Source of the DNA: Nocardia acidivorans NBRC 108247 | GTDB lineage: Bacteria > Actinomycetota > Actinomycetes > Mycobacteriales > Mycobacteriaceae | Length of the DNA stretch: 64,000 nt | NCBI RefSeq assembly: GCF_001625085.1 | Contig: NZ_BDAW01000025.1 | Span: 1-64,000, forward strand | Direction: 5' to 3' | The notes under the pieces: model-generated | Databases searched by the model: none | Seen by the model: only the letters and a program-made list of their open reading frames with translations | Told to the model about the DNA's origin: nothing | Shown here: positions 26,741 to 34,781 of the stretch, piece by piece | Layout of the letters: each line of letters starts with the position of its first letter | How positions within the stretch are numbered: position 1 is the first letter of the stretch | Translations under genes and position numbers: made by a program

Positions 26741-27394
26741 TCATACGAGGGCGGCGAGGGACCGCACGTAGATGATGGCGTCGTCGCTGTACTCGGGTGA
26801 CTCCTGCGCCGCGATGCCGCGCAGCAGCTGATCGATCGCCTCGTCGAGTTGGGTGCTCGGCCCGCCGTCGGCGAGCAGGACGACGATCGCTTCCCGGATG
26901 CCGAGGTGCGGATCCGGTTGGGCCAGTAGCTCATCGAGATAGTGGTCGGGTTCGAGCAGCCGAATGGCGCGGCGGGCGTAGGTGTGCACGCGGCGCGGGA
27001 GTTCGGCGCGGATGGTGTCGATATCGGCCGGGTCGATGTGGCCCTGGTCCACCAGGCGCAGGGACCACATCTCGGTCATGGCCTCGGGCAGGCCGTCGGG
27101 GATCAGGCCCGGGCCGGTGGCCTCTTCGATGGGGATCGGTGCGAGCCCTAGTCGGGTGTTGCGCCAATTGCGGAACTCCCACCAGGGCAGCGGTGTGGTG
27201 CTCATGGTCAGACCGAAGCGCAGGATCTGCTGACCGCCGGTGAAGGTGCGGAAGGTACGGGTGCGCCCGATGGTCGCGACCCCGGCGTCTTCGACGCGTA
27301 CCCAGGTGGGCTCCTCGCCCTGGAATCCGTACGGCTGCAGTAACTTTCCTGTGTCGCGCATCAAGCGCCGCAGCGCGGATTCCGGTTTGACCAT
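26741..27394 (-). CDS. DUF4304-like conserved hypothetical protein
   Basis: A 217-residue soluble protein. The N-terminus, MVKPESALRRLMRDTGKLLQPYGFQG followed by WVRV, matches the opening of DUF4304-type proteins, where a helix and then strands precede a variable C-terminal half. The C-terminal half is helical and acidic (DIDTIRAELPRRVHTYA, DHYLDELLAQPDPHLGIREA). No catalytic residues are evident. Proteins of this group are scattered in actinomycetes and are sometimes linked to toxin-immunity loci, but nothing here shows that. It starts 59 bases after the stop of the membrane protein gene at 27453-28376, on the same strand. Confidence 0.72.
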   Translation of the reverse strand: MVKPESALRRLMRDTGKLLQPYGFQGEEPTWVRVEDAGVATIGRTRTFRTFTGGQQILRFGLTMSTTPLPWWEFRNWRNTRLGLAPIPIEEATGPGLIPDGLPEAMTEMWSLRLVDQGHIDPADIDTIRAELPRRVHTYARRAIRLLEPDHYLDELLAQPDPHLGIREAIVVLLADGGPSTQLDEAIDQLLRGIAAQESPEYSDDAIIYVRSLAALV

Positions 27395-27452
27395 ATTCGG
27401 CAGATTAGCGCCGGGGGCCGACAGATCGGTGTAACCCGCTCTCGCGCCGTGT

Positions 27453-28376
27453 CTATCGCGGTGTCGGGTGCGCGGAACTGCTCTGACCGGGCCGGGTGGT
27501 CGTGGTGCCGCGCGTGGTCGTGGTGGTCGTACCGGTCGAGGTGCAGGAGTATTGGATGCCGTACTCCTTCGCGCCGGCCTTGGTCAGGCAGCCGAACGGC
27601 ACCGCGCCGGCCGAGCTGAGCTGTACCGCCGAACCGGTGGATCGGTTGCCGCAGAACAGGCCGGTCTGGTCCATCCGGCAGTCGTAGTCGTCGATGCTGA
27701 GCTTGCTGCCGTAGGCCAGCGTCGCGCCCTCACCGAGCGAGAACTGTCCCGGATCGCCTTCGAGGTGTCCGATGCCCAGGGCGGAGCCGGGGAAGTCGAC
27801 CCAGCTGCCGACCCATTGGCCGTTCGGGCGAGTGGAGGGCCGCGCGGGTGGATCGTCGAAGCTGACCATGCAGGTCAGTCCGCCCTGTCCGAAGCTGGTG
27901 CCCGATTTGGGGGTCATGCACTGGATCTTCTTCGACGGGCTGGTGAAGGCGACGGCCGAACCGAGGTTGTTCTTGGTGCCGTCGGTGGCGGTCGCGGTGT
28001 GGAAGTCGCTCGCGCTGACCGGTGTGCCCTCATTGATCCAGCCCAGCACCACGGCCAGCGAGGCTCCGGCGGCCGGTGGTGCCGAAGGCGCGGGTTTGGC
28101 CGAGGTGGTGGTCACCGGGGCCGCCGACACCGTGGTGGTCGGCAGCGCGCTCGTGGTGTCGGTGGAGCCGCTGAATTTTCTGGCGGCGAAGAATCCGCCG
28201 GTGGCCAGGGCTATGACCAGGACGGTCGCCAATCCGATGAGGGCGTACCGAACCGCCGGTGACATGCGCCGGGCGCCGGGCTGCGGCTCGTACGCCGGGT
28301 CGTAATCGCCGACGACCGGCAGTATCTCGGTGTCCTGACTCCACAGGTCATCGGGCCGTCGGTAATCCGGTGACAT
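27453..28376 (-). CDS. Single-pass membrane protein with Thr-rich linker and extracytoplasmic domain
   Basis: A 307-residue protein starting MSPDYRRPDDLW at 28376. A cytoplasmic tail of about 40 residues leads to one membrane helix (VRYALIGLATVLVIALATG), then a Thr/Ser/Pro-rich linker and an exported domain with four or more Cys (KKIQCMTPKSG, GGLTCMVSF, DYDCRMDQTGLFCG, PFGCLTKAG). The C-terminus is a Thr/Arg-rich tail. The layout is common among envelope proteins of mycobacteria and nocardiae. Function is not known. It lies downstream of the glycosyltransferase operon on the same strand, with 72 bases between them, so read-through is possible. Confidence 0.75.
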   Translation of the reverse strand: MSPDYRRPDDLWSQDTEILPVVGDYDPAYEPQPGARRMSPAVRYALIGLATVLVIALATGGFFAARKFSGSTDTTSALPTTTVSAAPVTTTSAKPAPSAPPAAGASLAVVLGWINEGTPVSASDFHTATATDGTKNNLGSAVAFTSPSKKIQCMTPKSGTSFGQGGLTCMVSFDDPPARPSTRPNGQWVGSWVDFPGSALGIGHLEGDPGQFSLGEGATLAYGSKLSIDDYDCRMDQTGLFCGNRSTGSAVQLSSAGAVPFGCLTKAGAKEYGIQYSCTSTGTTTTTTRGTTTTRPGQSSSAHPTPR

Positions 28377-28448
28377 CGATACTCCCCAATTCCATTGATC
28401 CGCAAGCACAGTCGGTAGGGCGGCGGTGCGTTGTGAGGCAGCATACGG

Positions 28449-29693
28449 TCAGATGCGGTCGGAGGAGAGGTTGCTGGCGGTGGCAAGGGCTTCGGTATAG
28501 ACCGCGAGAATCTGGGTGATATGTCTGGATTGCCGGGGCTCGTCGGAGTGCGGTGCGAGAGCCCCGCGCATGGCCTCGACGCGCGATCGGTCCTGTGCGA
28601 GAGTCCGCAGTGCCGAGGCGAAGGAATCGACCGCGGCGGTGGGGGTGCGCAGGCCGCCGTCGGCGGGGACGGTTTCGGAGAGCTCGGGATCGCAGTAGAC
28701 GATGGGCAGGCCCATGGCCACGGCCTCGAGCAGCACCATGCCTTGTGTATCGCAATCCGAGGTGAGCAGCAGGAGATCGTGGGTGCGCATGGCGGCGAGG
28801 CAGTCGGCCTGGTCGACTTCACCGTGCAGGCGCACGCGATCAATCAATTTGCCCTGCGCCACTGCGGATTCGACTCGATCGGCCAGCGGGCCGCTGCCGT
28901 AGATGTCGAGGGTGCAGTTCTCGACCCGGCTGACCGCCTCGATGGCTTCGAGAGGACGTTTCTCCGCGGAGAGCCGACCGCACCAGAGGGCACGCAGTGG
29001 AGCCCGCGGATCCACGGACGGAGTGGTCGCGGCGCGAATCCGCTCCAGCAGCGCACCGTCGATTCCGTTGGACACCACATGAATCGGCCGGTCGACGCCT
29101 CGTGCGGCCAACCGTCGGGCGAAGTGATGGGTGGGAACGGTCACCCGGTCGGCGGCCTGAGCCTGCGCGATCATGGGCCGCCAGGCCAGGCGGGTGGTGC
29201 GGGTGTCACCTTGGAATGGCGGTCGGCTGCGCAATGGCACGAACCAGCCGTGCAGCAGCCGCATGGTCAAGGCGGCCAAATACGGTGACGGCGAATATTT
29301 CTCGATCACCGTGTCATCGCGACTCTGCATGGTCTGCACCACCGGGATGCCGTGCCCGCGTGCCGCGCGAATACCCGCGATCCCGCAGCCGTACGTGGTG
29401 AGCGTATGCACGATGTGCACGGGCCCGCGTTCGGCGAACGCGGCGTCGATCACCCGCCGATTGCCCCGCGTCGGCAGTACCACGGGCAGGCCGGTCGACA
29501 TCTTGAACGGCACCGAATCCAGCACCACGGTATTGCCGTCCGCCGCCAAGGATCCCGGTGCGGGAGCGCAGAATACGGTCACCCGATGGCCCAGCGCCCG
29601 CAGTCCGTCGCAGAGCGAGCGCATCGCCGTCTGCACCCCGCCCAGCGTCGCCGGATGGAAGTCGGTGAACAGCGCGATATGCAGTGAATCCAC
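28449..29693 (-). CDS. GT4-family glycosyltransferase
   Basis: A 414-residue GT-B fold enzyme. The start is GTG at 29693, three bases after the stop of the preceding glycosyltransferase. The N-terminal domain begins HIALFTDFHPATLGGVQTA, the Gly-rich acceptor loop of GT4 enzymes. The C-terminal nucleotide-sugar domain shows LWCGRLSAEKRPLEAIEA and DTQGMVLLEAVAMGLP, where the usual E-x7-E is partly replaced, with Asp/Gln at the first position. Closest in style to PimB/mannosyltransferase-like enzymes acting on lipid acceptors at the membrane. It is the last gene of the megasynthase operon and probably adds a sugar to its product (inference). Confidence 0.9.
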   Translation of the reverse strand: MDSLHIALFTDFHPATLGGVQTAMRSLCDGLRALGHRVTVFCAPAPGSLAADGNTVVLDSVPFKMSTGLPVVLPTRGNRRVIDAAFAERGPVHIVHTLTTYGCGIAGIRAARGHGIPVVQTMQSRDDTVIEKYSPSPYLAALTMRLLHGWFVPLRSRPPFQGDTRTTRLAWRPMIAQAQAADRVTVPTHHFARRLAARGVDRPIHVVSNGIDGALLERIRAATTPSVDPRAPLRALWCGRLSAEKRPLEAIEAVSRVENCTLDIYGSGPLADRVESAVAQGKLIDRVRLHGEVDQADCLAAMRTHDLLLLTSDCDTQGMVLLEAVAMGLPIVYCDPELSETVPADGGLRTPTAAVDSFASALRTLAQDRSRVEAMRGALAPHSDEPRQSRHITQILAVYTEALATASNLSSDRI

Positions 29694-29696
29694 GGG

Positions 29697-30986
29697 TCAG
29701 GCCGATGCGTTGGCGGCGAGCTTCTCCACCGCGTCGGCGGCGGCCGCGACACCGTTCTCCTGGGACACCCGGCGGCCCAACTCCGCGGCCCGATCCCGTG
29801 CCTGCGGGGTGAGCGTGCGCACGAGCGCCTCGTACAGCCGGTCCTCGGTCAGCGACGGATAGGGGAAGTCCGCACCGATGCCGAGCGCGGAAATCCGCCA
29901 GCCGTAGAAGAATTGGTCGCTGTGCACGCCGATCACCACCGCGGGCAGTCCGGCGCGCAGCACATCGTGGGTATTGCCGCTGCCGCCGTGGTGCACCACC
30001 GCGCGGCAGCGCGGCAGCACCCGGTCGTAGTCGAAGGAGTCCAGTACGAACAGGTTTCGGTCGTAGCCGATACCGCGCGGATAGCCCTCGCCCTTGACCG
30101 TCACCAGTGCGCGCGCTCCCAGTCGGCCGCACACCTTGGCAATGAGATCGCAGCAGCCGACCGGGTCCAGGATCGGCATTCCGGTGAGGCAGAAGTAGAT
30201 CGGCGGTTCACCTTCGTCGAGCCAGTCGCTGAGTTCGGGGGAGACCACGGCCTCACCCCAGGCATCGCGCAGCCGCTGCGGCAGAATCGGCGCGCCGACG
30301 ACGGTGGCGCGCTCCTCCCAATCGGCGGGTTTGGGCAGTAGCACCGGACTCACCATGTGTACCAGCGGAATTCCGTCTTCGCGGATGCGCTTGAACGGAT
30401 TGCGCGGTGCGCCGGGCAATCCCATCATCTCGCGGACGCGCCGATCCATCTTGCGGTAGGCCACCCCGTAGGCGAGTTCGAAGGCCGAGTAGCTGGCCAG
30501 GCGCAGCCGCCGCGAGGAGATCATCTTCTTGATGGTGAACGAGGACGGGAACTCCGCGGTGCGCTCGAGCGGATATGGCAGTCCGCCGACCACGACCTGC
30601 CCGGTCTTCTCCCGGCGCTCCATCGCCCACGGCAGTGTGGAGGCGCAGGAGACGATCACATCGGCGGATTCGACCGCGTCGGTGAGCACCTCGTGCATCT
30701 GCGCACCGCGCTCACCCGCCATGATCTTGACCGTATCGAGCATAATTCGCAGGAACGGCAGCGGATTGCCGGACGAGAGCCCGCGTTTGGCGGCGGGCGA
30801 CTCCAGCAGTTCGGCGGAGTTGAACGGGATCACATGCGGTTCGAATCCCGAGCGCCGCACCACATCGGCGTAGTTCTCGGTCGCGGTGATCTCGACATGA
30901 TGGCCGCGCGAACGTAATTCATCGGCCAGCGCCAGATATGGCTGATGGTCGCCCCGGGTTCCCGCCGTCAACAATGCGATTCGCAT
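29697..30986 (-). CDS. GT1-family (MGT/UGT-like) glycosyltransferase
   Basis: A 429-residue GT-B enzyme beginning MRIALLTAGTRGDHQPYLAL, the classic start of sterol/macrolide/glycopeptidolipid glycosyltransferases. The C-terminal donor site carries PIYFCLTGMPILDP and VVHHGGSGNTHDVLRAGLP, with the conserved HHGGSG, followed by DQFFYGWRI. GT1 enzymes of mycolate bacteria transfer deoxysugars to hydroxyls of glycopeptidolipids or glycolipids. Its ATG lies inside the end of the hydrolase gene (68-base overlap), so translation is coupled. The next gene is a GT4 glycosyltransferase. Confidence 0.92.
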   Translation of the reverse strand: MRIALLTAGTRGDHQPYLALADELRSRGHHVEITATENYADVVRRSGFEPHVIPFNSAELLESPAAKRGLSSGNPLPFLRIMLDTVKIMAGERGAQMHEVLTDAVESADVIVSCASTLPWAMERREKTGQVVVGGLPYPLERTAEFPSSFTIKKMISSRRLRLASYSAFELAYGVAYRKMDRRVREMMGLPGAPRNPFKRIREDGIPLVHMVSPVLLPKPADWEERATVVGAPILPQRLRDAWGEAVVSPELSDWLDEGEPPIYFCLTGMPILDPVGCCDLIAKVCGRLGARALVTVKGEGYPRGIGYDRNLFVLDSFDYDRVLPRCRAVVHHGGSGNTHDVLRAGLPAVVIGVHSDQFFYGWRISALGIGADFPYPSLTEDRLYEALVRTLTPQARDRAAELGRRVSQENGVAAAADAVEKLAANASA

Positions 30987-32061
30987 ACTCTCGACTTTCG
31001 TTGGTGATCTGCGCCGTTGTCTCGTCGAGGAAGTCGACGATATGCCCGAAGACGTCCAGGGCCGCGCCGCGGCCGATGAAGGTGTCCAGGTGGCCGTAGG
31101 ACGGAATCTCGGTGTAGCGCACCTCGACACCCGGATTGCGTGCCGAAAGCACCTCGTGGCAGAGCCTGTTGGAGTCGACCCAGGCTTCATTGCGGCTGCC
31201 CGCGAGCAGTAGTACCGGGCAGTCGATCCGGGAGGCCGCGTCCAGGGCGTTCGCCGGGAGCGCGTGATAGCGCTCATCGTCGACATTCCAGCGCACCACC
31301 GCGTGCGCCAGCTCCATCTGCCGCAGGTGCGGGAGGACCGAAAGCGGTACCGCGCCGAACAATTCGGCGAGCCGGTCGTGGGTGACGGGGTGCAGGTGGT
31401 CGTGTTCGAAGAGTTTCGCGCCCATACCCCAGCCGTAGTGCACCAGGCGGCAGGTGGGGTCCGGGCAGTCGCCCTTGCGTGAGAGGGCGGCGTAGAGCAG
31501 CGTGCGCTTGTTCCACAGGCCGACCTTGCGGAAATCCGACTCCAGGTGGGTGACGCGGGAGCCGAGCATTTCGCTGGCGAGCAGCACGCGCATGCGCGCG
31601 GAGGTGCTGACCTTGGGGGTCAGGAAGACGCCCTGCGCGACCACGCCCGCCAGACCGGGGAGCAGGCCGCCGGTCAGGCTGAGTGACAACGAGATCGCGC
31701 CGATACAGTGTGCGACCGCGAACAGCGGCCGGTCGCCGATCTGTTCGCGGATGGTGGCGACCGCCGCGGGCAGGTCGTAGAGGGCGACATCGTCGAAGGT
31801 GTACGGGCGGCCGGATTCGTTGTACGGCAGCGCGCAGCTGCCGCGCCAATCCAGCAGCCAGGACTGGTAGCCCGCGTCCGAGAGGACGTCGGTGATATTG
31901 CGAATCTCCGGGAGCGCGAACATCTCCGCGGAGACGCCGTGCCCGTGGATGAGCAGCACCGCCGGACCGTTGTCCGGTCCGATCTTGCGCAGGCGCAGGT
32001 CGAGGCCGTCGTCGGTGCGGAAGGAGATCATGTCCGCCGAGGTGGGTTCGGGCCGGGTCAC
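30919..32061 (-). CDS. Alpha/beta hydrolase with Cys in the nucleophile elbow, GMC-oxidoreductase-partner type
   Basis: A 380-residue protein starting at GTG 32061, with AAAGGAG upstream and a four-base overlap with the previous stop. Markers: LLIHGHGVSAEMF (oxyanion region), WLLDWRGSCALPY, the elbow VAHCIGAIS with Cys in place of Ser, HYGWGMGAKLFEHDHL, and the catalytic His in YGHLDTFIG. From memory this is the hydrolase domain usually fused to the C-terminus of large GMC (cholesterol-oxidase-like) oxidoreductases, where Cys is also usual. Here it stands alone. It probably acts on the ester or thioester product of the upstream megasynthase as hydrolase or acyltransferase (inference). The last 25 residues are disordered. 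Confidence 0.85.
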   Translation of the reverse strand: MTRPEPTSADMISFRTDDGLDLRLRKIGPDNGPAVLLIHGHGVSAEMFALPEIRNITDVLSDAGYQSWLLDWRGSCALPYNESGRPYTFDDVALYDLPAAVATIREQIGDRPLFAVAHCIGAISLSLSLTGGLLPGLAGVVAQGVFLTPKVSTSARMRVLLASEMLGSRVTHLESDFRKVGLWNKRTLLYAALSRKGDCPDPTCRLVHYGWGMGAKLFEHDHLHPVTHDRLAELFGAVPLSVLPHLRQMELAHAVVRWNVDDERYHALPANALDAASRIDCPVLLLAGSRNEAWVDSNRLCHEVLSARNPGVEVRYTEIPSYGHLDTFIGRGAALDVFGHIVDFLDETTAQITNESREYANRIVDGGNPGRPSAISGAGR

Positions 32062-34781
32062 CGTCGCTGCTCCTTTCGCATGGCGCGGCGCAGATCCAGC
32101 AGATCGGTGCCGACGCGCAGCATCGGTTCGAGCAGACTCTTGCCGAGTTGTCCGCCGAACCAGCTGAGCCACAACATCTTCGCGAGCCGACGCTGGCGTT
32201 CGGGCAGGCGCGGATCGATTTCGATGCCGTCGATCTGATCGGGCAGGTAGGTGTGCATCGGTACCGCGACCTCGCCGGTGAACGCGGCGGGTTCGCCGGC
32301 GCGGCCGATCTCGATGAGCTGGGTGCCGAGCTGGCGGACCATTCGGCGGCGGGCCGCGGCGAATTTGTAGCCCTCCAGCCACCAGGCGTCGCCGGAGGAA
32401 TCACGCAGGGTGAGTTGGTAATGCATGATCGGATGCCGGGTCTCGTGGGGCAGCGGGGTGCCGTCGTGCGGGCGCACGATCGCGGTGCCCTCGACGGTGA
32501 GTGGTTCCGCGTGCAGGGCGGCGCAGGTGAGTTCGCCGTGAACGTCGAGGGTGCGTGCGGAGAACACCTGGGCACTGCTGGCCACGGACAGGGCCAGACG
32601 GAGATCGCACTGGATGACCGCCGACTCGCCGACCGGACCGATTGTGCCGCTGAGCGTTTCGTGGAAACGCAGATAGGGTTCGTCACCCGGCTGCGGTCCC
32701 ATACCCGCCATGGTGGCGAGCATCTTGCCGCGCTGGGCGGGGCCTGGAATGGTCGCGGTGGGCAGGCCGTGTGCGGCGACGAAGGCATCGGTGCGGGCGG
32801 CGGTGGCCGCGGGAGCGGTGACCATGGCGGCGAGTTGGGTACGGGCGACCGGACTTTGGAGCACCTGGGCCAGCGATTCGAGTTCGGGCACCTGAACCTC
32901 CCGGATGGCGCGGACCACATCCTCGCACCACTGCTCCCAGTGCTGGACGCGAATTCCCAAGCCGCCCAGCGAGGTTTCGGCGACGATCTGTTCGAGTGAG
33001 GTGGGCGCGCCGGTCAGGTGATAGGTGTGCCCCCACGCGTCGGGCGCGCAGACGATCGCCGCGGCCGTGCGGCTGACCCAATCCACCGGGGCGGAGTTGA
33101 GATACCGGAAGCCCGGCACGGTGCGAAAACGCATGAGCGCGGCCGTGATTCCCGCATTGAGATCGCGCGGATTGTGCGCACCCGTCTCCGGATGACTGCC
33201 GATCCCGCCCGGTCGCATGATCGTGACCACGAGCCCGTGTTCACCGGCCCGGCGCAGTATCGCCTCCGCCGCCCACTTGGACCGGTCGTATCCGATGGGC
33301 AGTGCGGCGACATTGGCGGTGGGCGCATCCTCGCCGAGCGTCTCCGCGTCGGACCCGTTGAACACCGCCATCGAGGAGATGTGATGAATGGGCTTCGGGC
33401 GACCGGTGCAGGCCAGCTCCGCCAGCGTCAGCGGCCCCAGCACATTGGTGCGCCGCAGCGAGGGATACCCCCGCAGGAAATCCACCGCCGCCCCGGCATT
33501 GACAATCGAATCGACTTCGGCGGCAAGCGTATTCCACCGCTCCTCGGACAATCCGAGCCGAGGCAGCCGCAGATCGCCCGCCAGTGGTGTCACCCGCCGC
33601 GACACCTCCCGCGACCACGGCAGCGCGAACCGCCGAACCGCGTCCTCCAGGCGCTGTGCGGCGGCCTGGTCATCATCGGCCCGTACCAGGCACACCACAT
33701 GAGCCTGACTGTGCCGCAACAGATCCAGCAGCATATGACTGCCCAGGAACCCGGTCGTCCCGGTCAACAGAATCCGCTGCGGCGCAACCCGTTCCGGACC
33801 CGCCACGATGGGCAACCGATCCGCGCCGCCCAGATCGGCGAAGAGCAGCGCCAAATCATCGGTATCGGTGAAGGTCTCGGCCTGCGAGGCCATCGCCTCG
33901 GGGGCGGCACCGTATCGAGCGGGGTCGCCGTTGGCCCCCCGCGCGAGATGCTCGCTGGGCCGTGGCGCTGTGGACTCACCGGGTATTCGGCCGAGGTCGC
34001 CGGATGCGGTGTGGGTTCGTTCGTGATCGTCGACGGACTTCGGTGTGACGGCCCCGGATTCCAGGGGCCGTCGCGTGTTCTGGGCGGGCTGATCGGCGGG
34101 CGCGGCGAGTTCGGGGTGGTCGGCCAGCCAGCGGCGTGCGAGCCTGCGCGGCCGGGCATCGAAGAAGATCGTGTCCAGATCCGGGTGGATATCGAGTTCC
34201 CGCGCCAGGGTCGCGACCAACTCCACCGCGGCCAAAGAGGTTCCGCCCGCGTCGAAGAAGTCGGTATCGGCGTCGATGGGCACGGTGGTGAACCGATTCG
34301 CCAGGTCGGTGATCGCCTCGGCCAGGGACTCCGGGGTCCAGCCGCGTGGGGTTGACCAGGTTCCGGCGGCGTGCACGGGCTGTGCATGGGCTCGGGTCCG
34401 CGCGTTCCGCTCTTCCGGTCCAGGGGATATTCGAGCGGAGGTCCCCGACGTCGAGTCGCGAGGTGCTCGCTGGAGATCGGCGCGAGTCGCCTCGGCTGTC
34501 CCGGCGACCGGATCGGATCGCACCGTGCCGATCGGTGCGAATCGTTGTGCGGCCGTTGCGGTGTGTCCCTGCGTGCTGGAGGAGGCGCTTGCCGACTGGA
34601 CCGGCGGCGGGTGCCCGGTGTCGTGCTCGGCCGCGGCCCCGCCCGCCCGCGCCGGGGTGCCGGTGCGAGCGAGGAGGTCGGCGATATCCATGGTCGCCGC
34701 GCCGCGCTCGAGGGTTTCGGCGCGGTGGCGGCGGTCCACGGCCGCGTTGCGGATCGGGGGACGCTCGTCAGGACCGGTCAC
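32058..34781 (-). CDS. Carrier protein-thioester reductase with GMC-partner-like C-terminal domain (T-R)
   Basis: A 907-residue protein starting at GTG 34781, with GAGGAGG upstream, inside the end of the megasynthase gene (14-base overlap). Residues 1-140 are disordered, Ala/Pro/Thr-rich. The thiolation domain has Ser182 in DFFDAGGTSLAAVEL. A second linker follows. The thioester reductase spans about 330-690, with TGTTGFLGSH near 338 and the Y-x3-K pair at Tyr498 in YDRSKWAAE. The last 210 residues (starting around YLRFHETLSGTIGPVGES, then HPIMHYQLTL and WWLEGYKFAAARR) resemble the domain that follows the oxidoreductase part in GMC-hydrolase fusions. It would receive the chain from the megasynthase and release it as aldehyde or alcohol. 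Confidence 0.92.
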   Translation of the reverse strand: MTGPDERPPIRNAAVDRRHRAETLERGAATMDIADLLARTGTPARAGGAAAEHDTGHPPPVQSASASSSTQGHTATAAQRFAPIGTVRSDPVAGTAEATRADLQRAPRDSTSGTSARISPGPEERNARTRAHAQPVHAAGTWSTPRGWTPESLAEAITDLANRFTTVPIDADTDFFDAGGTSLAAVELVATLARELDIHPDLDTIFFDARPRRLARRWLADHPELAAPADQPAQNTRRPLESGAVTPKSVDDHERTHTASGDLGRIPGESTAPRPSEHLARGANGDPARYGAAPEAMASQAETFTDTDDLALLFADLGGADRLPIVAGPERVAPQRILLTGTTGFLGSHMLLDLLRHSQAHVVCLVRADDDQAAAQRLEDAVRRFALPWSREVSRRVTPLAGDLRLPRLGLSEERWNTLAAEVDSIVNAGAAVDFLRGYPSLRRTNVLGPLTLAELACTGRPKPIHHISSMAVFNGSDAETLGEDAPTANVAALPIGYDRSKWAAEAILRRAGEHGLVVTIMRPGGIGSHPETGAHNPRDLNAGITAALMRFRTVPGFRYLNSAPVDWVSRTAAAIVCAPDAWGHTYHLTGAPTSLEQIVAETSLGGLGIRVQHWEQWCEDVVRAIREVQVPELESLAQVLQSPVARTQLAAMVTAPAATAARTDAFVAAHGLPTATIPGPAQRGKMLATMAGMGPQPGDEPYLRFHETLSGTIGPVGESAVIQCDLRLALSVASSAQVFSARTLDVHGELTCAALHAEPLTVEGTAIVRPHDGTPLPHETRHPIMHYQLTLRDSSGDAWWLEGYKFAAARRRMVRQLGTQLIEIGRAGEPAAFTGEVAVPMHTYLPDQIDGIEIDPRLPERQRRLAKMLWLSWFGGQLGKSLLEPMLRVGTDLLDLRRAMRKEQRR

